Positions 16,159 through 23,190 of a stretch of DNA of 64,000 nucleotides are shown piece after piece. Each line of letters begins with the position of its first letter. Positions within the stretch are counted from its first letter, which is position 1. Made by a program: the position numbers and the translations under genes. The DNA lies in the IMG/VR virus record IMGVR_UViG_3300036772_000271, positions 1 through 64,000 of that record; one strand, written 5' to 3'. The notes under the pieces are model-generated. The model was not told the origin of the DNA. It did no database searches and saw only the letters and a program-made list of their open reading frames with translations. The DNA comes from a virus.

Positions 16159-16718
16159 GCCAGGCCGCCGACGACGAGAGCCGCGAGCGCGATCGTCGCA
16201 ACATGCGCGACCTGGTCCGTCGCCATCCGCACGAGCGCACCCATGTCGACGATCAGCGGCGCCCCCGGCTCAGCCTCCGGCGCGAGTGCGACGTCGGCGT
16301 GCTCGATCGCGTGCTCCTGCCGGTACTTCCAGTAGACGATGAAGTGCGGCTCCCCCGCCGGCGGGGTCTGCCGGATCAGGGCGGACCACCACGCGAGCGG
16401 GGTGCGCGTGTCGATGATGAGGTGCGCCAGCGCCACAAGGATCGCTGGCCAGCCGAACACGGCCGCCAGCAGCGCCCCGTGGATGCCGGCGTGCACGAAC
16501 GCCGCGGGATGCCGGTCCCACCACTCGCCAGGTGCCATCGCGAGCCGCGGCCACACGTTGCCGTCCGGGCCGTCCGTCGTGCCGGCAGGCCGCCACCGGA
16601 TCTGCCTGAGCGCCTTGTGCTCAGCGATCCACGCGTTCTGCAGCGGCCAGTCCGCGATCAGGTGCGCGACGATGCCCCACGCCAGCAGACCGGTCGCCGA
16701 CAGCGCGAACGGGTTCAC
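16155..16718 (-). CDS. DUF3307-like integral membrane protein
   Basis: 187 residues from GTG 16718 (VNPFALSATGLLAWG). The opening HLIADWPLQNAWIAEHK, a later HAGIHGALLAAVFG and AHLIIDTRTPLAWW match the His/Asp pattern of DUF3307 membrane proteins, which also occur as host genes. About four membrane segments: residues ~5-25, ~65-85, ~85-105 and ~165-185. Role in the phage is unknown; possibly envelope modification or exclusion. It forms a pair with the 33-aa membrane peptide upstream. Confidence 0.75.
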   Translation of the reverse strand: MNPFALSATGLLAWGIVAHLIADWPLQNAWIAEHKALRQIRWRPAGTTDGPDGNVWPRLAMAPGEWWDRHPAAFVHAGIHGALLAAVFGWPAILVALAHLIIDTRTPLAWWSALIRQTPPAGEPHFIVYWKYRQEHAIEHADVALAPEAEPGAPLIVDMGALVRMATDQVAHVATIALAALVVGGLA

Positions 16719-16816
16719 CGCCGGTGTCCTTCGTCGCCGGGGAACGCGACCGCGCACAGCCCGAGCGCGACGCCGAGCACCAGGAGCCACGCCGCGACAC
16801 CGACGAGCCAGATCAC
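16715..16816 (-). CDS. Single-span membrane peptide (33 aa)
   Basis: GTG 16816 to TGA 16715. VIWLVGVAAWLLVLGVALGL is one clear transmembrane helix, with a short charged tail (FPGDEGHRR). Both ends use GTGA overlaps. Probably inserted in the inner membrane beside the DUF3307 protein. Confidence 0.6.
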   Translation of the reverse strand: MIWLVGVAAWLLVLGVALGLCAVAFPGDEGHRR

Positions 16817-17220
16817 GAGGTGCCCTCGGCCAGCAGCCGGTCACGCTCGGCGCGCATGTCGTCCGCGGCCCGGTCGATCCAGCCGTCGTACGCCGTCCCG
16901 TCGCGCGGCAACACGCAGCCCGGATCGACGCACTGCTCGTCGTGCGCGGCGTTCAGGAAGCACAACGGGCACCGCTCAGAGCCGTCAGCGTTCGGGGCCA
17001 TCACAGCGAGACCCACGAAGCCCATGATGTTGTTGACGATCGCCCAGTGCGCTCCCATCAGCGGGTCGAACGTCGTGAGACTCGCGGCGCCCGGTCCGGC
17101 CTCGAGCTCGGCGGCCATGTTCTCCAGCGCGCGCTCGCCGTCGCGCGCGACGAGACCCCCCAGGCCGCGCGCGTCGATCGCTGCACGCAGCCGATCCCAG
17201 TGGTCCTGGCAGAACTTCAT
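16813..17220 (-). CDS. Conserved phage protein with CxxC pairs
   Basis: 135 residues from ATG 17220 (MKFCQDHWDRLRAAID). The opening MKFCxDHWxxLRxAIDARGL, the DPLMGAHWAI segment and the late CPLCFL form a pattern I recognise from hypothetical proteins shared by many actinobacterial phages; the cysteines probably bind zinc. Function not established. Coupled to its neighbours. Confidence 0.75.
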   Translation of the reverse strand: MKFCQDHWDRLRAAIDARGLGGLVARDGERALENMAAELEAGPGAASLTTFDPLMGAHWAIVNNIMGFVGLAVMAPNADGSERCPLCFLNAAHDEQCVDPGCVLPRDGTAYDGWIDRAADDMRAERDRLLAEGTS

Positions 17221-17474
17221 CCGGCCGGCTTCCCGGCATCGCCGAGCGCCCGACCAAGAACGTTGGACGCCACGAAGGCCGTGATCCCGCTGACCCTGTT
17301 CACAGCATGAAGACCGCGCGCAGCCAGCGCCCCGTCGACCTGGCCTATCGCCGAGTCAAGAGCTATCCATGCCTCCACGATCTCTGGGCCGTCGAACGCC
17401 GCGGCCATCATCTGATCTGTGCCGGCCAGCCCCGCGGCGCGGATCTCTGCCAGGTCGTCATCGCTGAGCGCCAT
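17217..17474 (-). CDS. Small hypothetical protein
   Basis: 85 residues from ATG 17474 (MALSDDDLAEIRAAG). Helical with alternating acidic and Ala-rich segments. The start overlaps the upstream stop (17474). No motif recognised. Confidence 0.65.
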   Translation of the reverse strand: MALSDDDLAEIRAAGLAGTDQMMAAAFDGPEIVEAWIALDSAIGQVDGALAARGLHAVNRVSGITAFVASNVLGRALGDAGKPAG

Positions 17475-17788
17475 CACCGCGCCCGCTTCCACCCGCGCGA
17501 CCTGGCGAGGTACACAAGCGCGTCGAGAACGACGTCCTCGATCTCGTCTGCGGTCCGCTCGAGCCGCTCGTCGACGTCGCGGGCGTGCGTCGGAACGAGC
17601 TCGACGGCGACGCCCTGCGCGATGGTGCCGACGGCGTGCTCGAAGCCGCGTGCGGCGAGCACGTCGCGCATCGCTTGGCGGTCGCGGGCCCGCGTGTCCC
17701 CGGGGGGCTGGTCGACCATGTGCCGCGTCGCGCCGTCGACGGTGACGGCGCCAGTCGACGCTCCGCTCGTGGTGGCGCGTCGGGCCAT
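17474..17788 (-). CDS. Hypothetical protein
   Basis: 104 residues from ATG 17788 (MARRATTSGASTGAV). The C-terminal half is a continuous helix with heptad-like spacing (ARDVDERLERTADEIEDVV). Function unknown. A 10-bp gap separates it from the preceding gene. Confidence 0.65.
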   Translation of the reverse strand: MARRATTSGASTGAVTVDGATRHMVDQPPGDTRARDRQAMRDVLAARGFEHAVGTIAQGVAVELVPTHARDVDERLERTADEIEDVVLDALVYLARSRGWKRAR

Positions 17789-17798
17789 CAGTCGCGGG

Positions 17799-18053
17799 TC
17801 ACGCGGCCGCGAGCGACGGCGCTTGCAGCACCGCCAGCAGCAGGTCGACATGATCGCCGCGTTCCTGATCCTCCAGCGGCGCCGCGGTCGCGAGATCCTC
17901 GGGGAACCCATCCTCGAGATGCCCCGCGATTTCCTCCGGCGTGTCGCCTCTGATCATCGCGGCGACGACGAGCTTCAGCTGCTCGCGCGTCCCGTCCGCG
18001 ACCGGAACCGGCGGCTTCGGCAGCTCCCGGTCGCGCTCGTCAAATCCATCCAT
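17799..18053 (-). CDS. Small acidic protein, first gene after operator
   Basis: 84 residues from ATG 18053 (MDGFDERDRELPKPP). Acidic and helical, with MIRGDTPEEIAGHLEDGF resembling a small interaction domain. First gene of the leftward small-gene transcript; an operator palindrome (18082-18096) is 28 bp upstream. Function unknown. Confidence 0.7.
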   Translation of the reverse strand: MDGFDERDRELPKPPVPVADGTREQLKLVVAAMIRGDTPEEIAGHLEDGFPEDLATAAPLEDQERGDHVDLLLAVLQAPSLAAA

Positions 18054-18081
18054 ATCGGCAGACTCCCCAGTCTTTGGTTGC

Positions 18082-18096
18082 GTTACTAAAGGTAGC
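18082..18096. promoter_or_regulatory. Operator palindrome GTTACTAAAGGTAGC
   Basis: Copy of the dispersed palindrome with one core mismatch (ACT for ACC) but extended flanks: GTTGC before it and GCAAC after it pair with each other, so symmetry covers about 25 bp. Sense centre TTT. It controls the 18053-14.9 kb small-gene run. Confidence 0.7.
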
Positions 18097-18255
18097 GCAA
18101 CGAGCGGCGGAATGGGGCGCTCGACCAACGAATCGTCAACACGAATTTGTGGTGCTTGCGGTAACGCAACGACGAGGCGCAGCGCACCGCGGCAACCCAC
18201 GGTCTGCGCGGCACGAGGACCTGTCTCCCGGCCAGCAGCAGCGGTCTCCAGCCGA

Positions 18256-18275
18256 CCGGGGCCGTCGGGCCCCGG
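18256..18275. terminator. GC hairpin downstream of integrase/att
   Basis: Perfect 8-bp stem CCGGGGCC / GGCCCCGG with loop GTCG. It would lie in the 3' untranslated region of the integrase transcript. There is no U-tract on either strand, so it is a weak terminator candidate or a processing hairpin. Confidence 0.4.
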
Positions 18276-18360
18276 AAGCAACTCCCGGGCCGATGTCGCT
18301 GCACGCGGCGCGAGACTGTCTACAGCCGCGTCAGGCAGCCGGTCGGCGGCCCCCGTGGCC

Positions 18361-18406
18361 GGAGGGCTTTCAAGACCGTCGCATTCAACCGCTCTGCCAC
18401 CCCTCC
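18361..18406 (-). other. tRNA-Ser(UGA) 5'-half segment; putative att core
   Basis: Read on the minus strand from 18406, the sequence has acceptor strand GGAGGGG, a D arm with AGCGGTTGAA, and the anticodon loop CTTGAAA (anticodon UGA), all in register with a bacterial tRNA-Ser. It then switches to GCCCTCCGGCCA instead of the 3' anticodon stem, variable arm and T arm. CCCTCC can pair with the 5' GGAGGG. It therefore cannot be a functional tRNA, but about 39 nt are shared with a tRNA-Ser gene, the expected form of an att core next to an integrase. Confidence 0.65.
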
Positions 18407-18436
18407 AAGTCCCGCGCACGCTGGGCGAATCGCCGG

Positions 18437-19861
18437 TCACTGGTCCGGCTCGATATCGATGCGCTGCACGGTCACTGGACGGCCGTAGCGTTGCACACCC
18501 GGCGGCGTTACCTCTGGTAGCACGCCATGGTCGTGCTGCCACGACTCAAGGCCGGCCAGCATGTCCGCTACCAGCGGTAGCGCAACCCCAGGGTCCTCGT
18601 CGTCCAGCGCGGCACGCAGGCGCCGCCACGCCACGGCGACCTCCGACGGCGCGTCTGGGCCGCTGTCGAGGAACGCGTCGAGCATCCGGCCGGCTTCTTC
18701 CTCCGCCCCGGGGAACAGGTGGCCGTACCGGTCGTACGTCTGCTGAATCGACGCGTGGCCAAGCATCTGCTGCACCGTCTTCGGATTGAAGATGCCGGCC
18801 GCCGCAGTCGCCGCGATCATCAAGCTCGCGAACGTGTGCCGGCCAGCGTGCAGCGTGATCGGCGCGACACCAGCGAGCGCCCACGCCCGCGACGCGCGCC
18901 CGGCGAGAGCCTCGTCAGAGAACGGCTGGTCACGCGCCGCGTTTCGACAATGCCCACCAAGCGACGCCCGGGCGAACACGAGACCGCGGCCGCGGCCGGC
19001 GCGCTGCCGATGCTCAAGCAGGATGTCGCGGAGCACCCCGGCGATCGGAACCTTGCGGTCCTGGCCAGCAGCGGTCTTCACGTCCACCGTCTGGCCGCTG
19101 ACCGGGTCGTAGCTTCGCTGCACCCGGATCACGCCGGCAGCCAGGTCAACATCCGACCACCGCAGAGCCATCAGCTCGCCGCGGCGCAGCCCAGCGTAGA
19201 TCGCGGTCGCCCACACCGGCCGGTCACGGTCCTCGAGCGCGCCCAGGAGACGCGGGATCTCTGCCGGTGTCGCGAATCGCAGCCGGCGTCCCGAGCCGGC
19301 GGGCACACGCACCCCGGTCGTCGGGTTGGTCGTGACGTGCTCGAGGTCGAGTGCCTGCCGGTACACCGCGCGCAGCGGGATCACGATGTTCTTCACCGTC
19401 TGCGCCGCGAGACCCCTTGCCTGAAGCGACTGGACGTACTCGTTCAGCCGCCCGCGGGTCAGCTGGTCGAGGCGAACGCCGCCGAGCTCGTCGAACAGCT
19501 CGTTCTCCATGCACCGGCGGTAGCCGCGCAGCGTCGACGGCCGGTACGGCTTGTCGCCCCTCGCCAGCACGATGCCGTTCTCCGCAGCCAGCAGCCACGC
19601 CTCCGCAGCTTCCCGCACCGTCGGTGCGCGCCCGATCGTCCGCTCCCCACGCTCGAATGCGCGATCGGTGTCGCGCTTCCACGACCGTGCGGCCGCGAGC
19701 GTCGCGAACGTCCGCGTCAGCCGGCCACGCCTCGGCCCAGCCTGGACCTGGTACCGCGGCCGGCACGTACACACCGTGAGATCGTCGGACGTCACCGCCG
19801 GGCACGACCGGGCGTGCCGGCGCCGCACCCCTGGCGGCAGCCTGTTCTGAGCGTCGCTCAT
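18437..19861 (-). CDS. int: Tyrosine recombinase (integrase)
   Basis: 474 residues from ATG 19861. An N-terminal zinc-ribbon-like segment (HARSCPAV ... CTCRPRY) precedes a SAM-like core-binding domain (residues ~80-175) and the catalytic domain: first Arg in AGLRRGELMALRW (~224), HxxR in LHAGRH (~340-343), GHAS (~367) and the nucleophile Tyr in YDRYGHL (~380). All key residues are present. A C-terminal extension of ~90 residues, longer than usual, contains two operator palindromes in its DNA. It integrates the phage, probably at a tRNA-Ser gene (see 18361-18406). Co-transcribed with the excisionase-like gene (ATGA overlap at 19858-19861). Confidence 0.95.
   Translation of the reverse strand: MSDAQNRLPPGVRRRHARSCPAVTSDDLTVCTCRPRYQVQAGPRRGRLTRTFATLAAARSWKRDTDRAFERGERTIGRAPTVREAAEAWLLAAENGIVLARGDKPYRPSTLRGYRRCMENELFDELGGVRLDQLTRGRLNEYVQSLQARGLAAQTVKNIVIPLRAVYRQALDLEHVTTNPTTGVRVPAGSGRRLRFATPAEIPRLLGALEDRDRPVWATAIYAGLRRGELMALRWSDVDLAAGVIRVQRSYDPVSGQTVDVKTAAGQDRKVPIAGVLRDILLEHRQRAGRGRGLVFARASLGGHCRNAARDQPFSDEALAGRASRAWALAGVAPITLHAGRHTFASLMIAATAAAGIFNPKTVQQMLGHASIQQTYDRYGHLFPGAEEEAGRMLDAFLDSGPDAPSEVAVAWRRLRAALDDEDPGVALPLVADMLAGLESWQHDHGVLPEVTPPGVQRYGRPVTVQRIDIEPDQ
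18507..18521. promoter_or_regulatory. Operator palindrome GTTACCTCTGGTAGC (within int)
   Basis: Strict copy of the dispersed palindrome lying inside the 3' coding end of the integrase, about 70 bp before its stop. It pairs with a second copy 46 bp away. One of the few copies not just upstream of a gene. Confidence 0.65.
18567..18581. promoter_or_regulatory. Operator palindrome GCTACCAGCGGTAGC (within int)
   Basis: Perfect palindrome of the dispersed class, with the recurring GCAACC flank, inside the int 3' end. Together with 18507-18521 it could act as a stoperator that blocks read-through of int or toward the att region. Confidence 0.65.
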
Positions 19862-20091
19862 CGCGCGGAGGCTACGTCGCGCGGCTCATACCGTCCAGCG
19901 CGCTCCGCCGACCTGTCAAGCCACCGCTCGATCTCGCTGACCGGGTACAGCCGGCGCCGGCCGCGCCGCACGCACCGCAGCTCGCCCGACACGTGCTCGT
20001 CAAAGAAGTCCACGCTCACGCCCAGTGCCTCCGCTGACTCTGTTCGGCCCAGCGCCAGGCGCGGCGTGCTGCCCCTACCATCCGCTCGCAT
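19858..20091 (-). CDS. Excisionase-like helix-turn-helix protein
   Basis: 77 residues from ATG 20091, preceded by GGGGAAGG with suitable spacing; a GTG two codons earlier is possible. The core (ALGRTESAEALGVSVDFF ... RRGRRRLYPVSEIERWL) is the MerR/Xis-type winged HTH_17 fold used by excisionases and by small phage repressors. Its overlap with the integrase start points to a recombination directionality factor. Upstream lies a good sigma70-type promoter (20160-20187). Confidence 0.75.
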   Translation of the reverse strand: MRADGRGSTPRLALGRTESAEALGVSVDFFDEHVSGELRCVRRGRRRLYPVSEIERWLDRSAERAGRYEPRDVASAR

Positions 20092-20159
20092 ATTCACCTT
20101 CCCCTTGCCGTGAGAGGTTGCAGTCGCCCACCCATGTTTTCGGGCACTCACGGGACGCG

Positions 20160-20187
20160 AACATACAACCAACAAACGGCGTCTCAA
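20160..20187 (-). promoter_or_regulatory. Sigma70-like promoter for xis-int
   Basis: On the minus strand, -35 TTGAGA (20187-20182), a 16-bp spacer and -10 TATGTT (20165-20160) precede the excisionase-like gene by about 60 bp. The region is clearly AT-richer than its surroundings. No copy of the dispersed palindrome is present, so this promoter may be controlled separately from the rest. Confidence 0.5.
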
Positions 20188-20278
20188 CTCGTCGATCGGC
20201 AAGCCGGCGGCTGACAGTTCTCGTCCCAGCCGTCTCTACCGGCCCGGGCAGGCCACCACCCGCCGGATCCGCAGGTTC

Positions 20279-20836
20279 TTATGCAGCGATCTGCCGGCCG
20301 TCACCGGCTGGCCGGCCCATCCGTGTCTCCGCGAGCGCGAGGAACTCGCGTAGCGCGTCGTCGCCGACGTCGTGGCGGCGCAGTAGCTCTGCGAACTCGC
20401 GGAACACAAGGTGCATTTCCGTCGCCAGCCCGGGTGCCGCCGGATGGCGCGGCACCATCCCGGCTGCCCGCTCCACCTGCCACCGCAGCAGCGAATGCTC
20501 AACGAGCGTCCGCAGAGCCCCGATGCGGTTCGAGTCGTTCTCGGCCGTCACCGCGACCGTCGCGAGCTCGTCGACGCTGAACCGAACCGCGGCGAGGAGC
20601 GCGGCGAACGAGTCGCGGCCGTCAGCGTCCTCGGGTGTCGACGTTTTCCAGTCGAGCAGGATGTTCGCGATCTGGCGGGGCGTCACGCCAAACTCCGCGG
20701 CCAACCGAGCGGCCGGCACGCCGGCATGATGCGCCGCCGCGATCCGCGAGTTGCGGCGGGCACGCTCCCGCGACGTCATCCTTGGCTGGCCGGGCCGTTT
20801 GGGCGGGTCCGGACTGAAAGATTCTTTCGCGGCCAT
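20279..20836 (-). CDS. HTH DNA-binding protein; candidate phage repressor
   Basis: 185 residues from ATG 20836. Residues ~28-60 form a helix-turn-helix (AAHHAGVPAARLAAEFGVTP, then RQIANILLDWK), followed by a helical C-terminal domain (~75-185). Size and HTH position recall the 183-aa repressor of mycobacteriophage L5, though overall similarity is not claimed. The gene sits beside the integration module, and an operator palindrome ends 3 bp before its start codon with no Shine-Dalgarno, consistent with autoregulation and leaderless translation. Alternatives: small terminase or a replication-linked HTH protein. Confidence 0.7.
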   Translation of the reverse strand: MAAKESFSPDPPKRPGQPRMTSRERARRNSRIAAAHHAGVPAARLAAEFGVTPRQIANILLDWKTSTPEDADGRDSFAALLAAVRFSVDELATVAVTAENDSNRIGALRTLVEHSLLRWQVERAAGMVPRHPAAPGLATEMHLVFREFAELLRRHDVGDDALREFLALAETRMGRPAGDGRQIAA

Positions 20837-20839
20837 TCC

Positions 20840-20854
20840 GTGACCGATGGTAAC
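20840..20854. promoter_or_regulatory. Operator palindrome GTGACCGATGGTAAC
   Basis: Strict copy located 3 bp upstream of ATG 20836. The coding strand reads TACCAT ten bases before the start codon, a -10-like TAnnnT. Binding would directly block initiation of the candidate repressor gene. Confidence 0.7.
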
Positions 20855-20902
20855 GCAGGCTGCAACCCGTGGCCGGCGCTCAATGGTCGACTCGAGGTCC
20901 GG

Positions 20903-21676
20903 TCACGACAGCGCGAGCCGCTCGAGGCGGTCGTACACGTGCTCGGGGCAGTCCGGGCCGACCATCGCCAGCAGCACCTCGAAGTACCGTGTTCGCAGGT
21001 CGGCGTCCGGTGCCGCCACCACGATCTCAAACGGCCGGGCGGGCCCGATGAGGCGCTCACCGATCATCTCGATCGGTTTGCCAACCTGGATCTCTCCGCC
21101 AGCCACCAACGTCGGCTCCTGCACGGTCTCCTCGTCGGTGTCGATCGGGTCGCGCGGCGCCGCGGCCTGGTCCGCGGCGGCCGTCAGCGTCCAGATGACC
21201 GCCGGCCGGCCGCCGCTGCCGTCACGCTCTCGCAACCCAGCGCGACGCACGACCCTGGCGTCCTCCAGCTGCCGCAGGCACCGCGCCGCGTTCGATCGCG
21301 TCACAGCGTTGCCCAGGCCCTCGGCGATCGCCGGCGCGGTCTGCGCGCCATGGTCACGCAGATAGTCAACGATCCTCGACATCTGGTGCTGCGCCAGCAG
21401 TTCGTCCGCGCCCTTCGCCGGGCGTGCCGGTTCCAACTCGACGGCCGGCTCGGGCCGCCGCTCGATGATCTCCACCAGTGGCTCCTTTCCATTGACGCTC
21501 CGCGCCGCGCGCTCGAGCTTCGCCTTGATCCTCGCCAGCTCCCGCGGGATCTCATCTCTCGCCAGGCCGAGCTTGCGACACGCCTCGTCGCTCAAGCCGC
21601 CGCGGGCGTGCAGCACCAGAAAGTTCTGCTCGGGCGGCGTGAGCACCGCGAGGGCCTCCCGGCCAGCGTCGCTCAT
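20903..21676 (-). CDS. Regulator with two DNA-binding domains
   Basis: 257 residues from ATG 21676. Residues ~11-52 (LTPPEQNFLVLHARGGLSDE, then ACRKLGL) resemble a LuxR/sigma region-4 HTH. Residues ~95-165 (DYLRDHGAQTAPAIAEGLGN ... GRPAVIWTL) are a MarR-like winged helix including the wing. The C-terminus is acidic, then globular. Two HTH units in one chain could bind a symmetric site or bridge two sites, making it another candidate for the dispersed palindrome. It follows the Phd-like gene directly (ATGA overlap). Confidence 0.75.
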   Translation of the reverse strand: MSDAGREALAVLTPPEQNFLVLHARGGLSDEACRKLGLARDEIPRELARIKAKLERAARSVNGKEPLVEIIERRPEPAVELEPARPAKGADELLAQHQMSRIVDYLRDHGAQTAPAIAEGLGNAVTRSNAARCLRQLEDARVVRRAGLRERDGSGGRPAVIWTLTAAADQAAAPRDPIDTDEETVQEPTLVAGGEIQVGKPIEMIGERLIGPARPFEIVVAAPDADLRTRYFEVLLAMVGPDCPEHVYDRLERLALS

Positions 21677-21864
21677 CCCGCCGCCGCTACGAGCCGCGCA
21701 TACTCGTCGACGCTCAGCACTACGGCGTGCATCTGGCCGTGCCGCGTCAAGACGTACTTCTCACGATCGCCGGCGACGAGCTCGTCGACCATGCGGTTCA
21801 GGCCGCGCATGCCGTCGCGGACCGTCGCGAGCTCGTCGTTGCCGACAACGATCGACGCGCTCAC
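21673..21864 (-). CDS. Phd/YefM-like antitoxin-type protein
   Basis: 63 residues from GTG 21864 (VSASIVVGNDELATV). The order beta-helix-turn with NRMVDELVAGDREKYVLTRH and GQMHAVVLSVDEYARL is that of Phd/YefM antitoxins, usually 75-90 aa, so this one is short. No RelE/Doc toxin is adjacent; the neighbour (21861-22040) is acidic and lacks toxin motifs. It may be an orphan regulator or counter a host toxin. GTGA overlap with the upstream gene. Confidence 0.65.
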   Translation of the reverse strand: MSASIVVGNDELATVRDGMRGLNRMVDELVAGDREKYVLTRHGQMHAVVLSVDEYARLVAAAG

Positions 21865-22040
21865 CAGACGCCTCGCTCCCACAACTCCTCCGAGATCTGC
21901 GTGAGCAAATCGACTGAGACCGCGGCTGGCTCGCCGGCGTAGACCGCGGCGACGATGTCGGCGGTGCACGTCGGGAACCCGGCGAGCCGACACGCCGCTG
22001 CCGCCTCGTCGCAAATGTCGGCCAGTTCGCTGTCGGTCAT
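21861..22040 (-). CDS. Small acidic protein
   Basis: 59 residues from ATG 22040 (MTDSELADICDEAAA). Acidic and helical with three Cys. Coupled on both sides by start/stop overlaps. Not recognisable as a toxin; function unknown. Confidence 0.6.
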   Translation of the reverse strand: MTDSELADICDEAAAACRLAGFPTCTADIVAAVYAGEPAAVSVDLLTQISEELWERGVW

Positions 22041-22987
22041 GCCGTCACGAGCCGCATCTGGCAGTCCGAGCACAGGTCGCCGCCACGAGCCGCCGTCTCG
22101 AACGGCCGCTGGCCCCACACGGCTCCTGGCAGACGCCTGCGCGTCGCCTCACGCTCAACGTCGAGGATCGTGTCCTCGAACCACTCCGGGAAGAACGTCA
22201 GCAGATCCAGGCGCTCGCCCGGCGCCGCGAACGCCCCGCAGTTGCACTCGCCGGAGCGATGCATCAGCGCAGCGACGTCCGACTCCGGCAGCCGGTGCTC
22301 GAGGCGGTAGCGGCGCATCGCCTCGTTCGTCCAGTCGATCAACGGGTTGCACCACACCTGCGCCTTCACTCGGCGATGCGGTGCCTTCTGCGTCCGGGCG
22401 CGCCGCGCCGACTCGCCGCGCCGCGTGCCGGTCAGCAGCATGATGCGGGCCAGCCGATCGCCAGGCGCAAACTCGGCCTTCGCGTCGCGCACGAGCTGCT
22501 CGACGCAGCGCTCCTTCAACCGCGTGTACGCCACCCGGTGGCCGGCCGGCCCGGGGAAGCCGTGCGGCGCGTTGCCGAGACCATCGCCCTGCGCTCGGCC
22601 GTGACGGGCACGCAAGAGGTCATTGAAGTCGCTCATCCGCGCCGTCTGGTGCCGGGCGCGCCACACCACGAACTCCGAGCCGAAGTTGTGCCACCAGTCC
22701 GGGTCGCCGAGAACCATCACGCGGAACGCGTCGCCGGCACGCAGGATCCTCAGCGGCTTGCCGAGCATCCCGGCCATGTTCTCGACGAACTCGACGACGC
22801 CGGGCAGCGCCGTGCCGGTATCGATGAACGCCAGCTCGTCGTACTCGTCGACACACCGGTGCGCCAGCACCGTCGAGTCATGGCCGCCAGAGAACAGGCA
22901 GAACGTGCGGACCGGCCGGTGCTCGGCGCGAGCCGCCGCGACCAGCGCGTCAGGGTCGGCGGCGAGGCCGGGCAGCATGTCCGTCAT
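22037..22987 (-). CDS. PAPS reductase/ATP-PPase family protein
   Basis: 316 residues from ATG 22987. The PP-loop SGGHDST (residues 33-39) marks the adenine-nucleotide alpha-hydrolase fold of PAPS reductase-like proteins. A central TRRGES and a late Cys cluster (SGECNCGAF near 254) are also typical of the phage branch. These proteins activate a substrate with ATP; phage members may act in sulfur metabolism or DNA/tRNA modification. No dnd/ssp phosphorothioation partners are present. Coupled to small genes on both sides. Confidence 0.8.
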   Translation of the reverse strand: MTDMLPGLAADPDALVAAARAEHRPVRTFCLFSGGHDSTVLAHRCVDEYDELAFIDTGTALPGVVEFVENMAGMLGKPLRILRAGDAFRVMVLGDPDWWHNFGSEFVVWRARHQTARMSDFNDLLRARHGRAQGDGLGNAPHGFPGPAGHRVAYTRLKERCVEQLVRDAKAEFAPGDRLARIMLLTGTRRGESARRARTQKAPHRRVKAQVWCNPLIDWTNEAMRRYRLEHRLPESDVAALMHRSGECNCGAFAAPGERLDLLTFFPEWFEDTILDVEREATRRRLPGAVWGQRPFETAARGGDLCSDCQMRLVTA

Positions 22988-23190
22988 CTCGCCGGCACCT
23001 CCTGCTCCCACCGCTGCTGATGCGAATGCTTCAACGACACGGGCTTGCCCATCCCGACCCGCACGCACGGCCGCCCCTTCGGCATCCCGCACCGCGGGCA
23101 GTCGCGCCGCTCGTGCGCGGTACGGATCAACTCGTTCGCCGCCGCGGCGGCCGCCAGCAGACGCTGCTCAGTTGCCGACGCGGCGCTCAC
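22984..23190 (-). CDS. Small zinc-finger protein
   Basis: 68 residues from GTG 23190 (VSAASATEQRLLAAA). An N-terminal helix precedes CPRCGMPKGRPC and a His pair (LKHSHQQRW), a likely Cys3-His zinc site. Similar mini-zinc-fingers of the form CPxCGxxxGxxC are very common in actinophages. Function unknown. Confidence 0.7.
   Translation of the reverse strand: MSAASATEQRLLAAAAAANELIRTAHERRDCPRCGMPKGRPCVRVGMGKPVSLKHSHQQRWEQEVPAR

Larger units (their letters stand above)
18097..18436. other. Non-coding att-like region beside integrase
   Basis: 340 bp without a gene between operator 18082-18096 and the integrase stop at 18437. It holds an AT-richer patch (18123-18153), a GC hairpin (18256-18275) and, at 18361-18406, a tRNA-Ser-like segment. 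Non-coding DNA directly downstream of int with a tRNA match is the usual place for attP. Arm-type repeats were not resolved by eye. Confidence 0.65.

Noticed and set aside
18301-18406. Complete tRNA-Ser gene
   Set aside because: The 3' anticodon stem, variable arm and T arm are missing; only the 5' half is present.
21673-22040. Complete toxin-antitoxin pair
   Set aside because: The 59-aa neighbour of the Phd-like gene is acidic and lacks any RelE, Doc or PIN motif.
22037-22987. DNA phosphorothioation (Dnd/Ssp) system
   Set aside because: Only the PAPS reductase-like protein is present; no DndA/B/D/E or SspB-like partners nearby.
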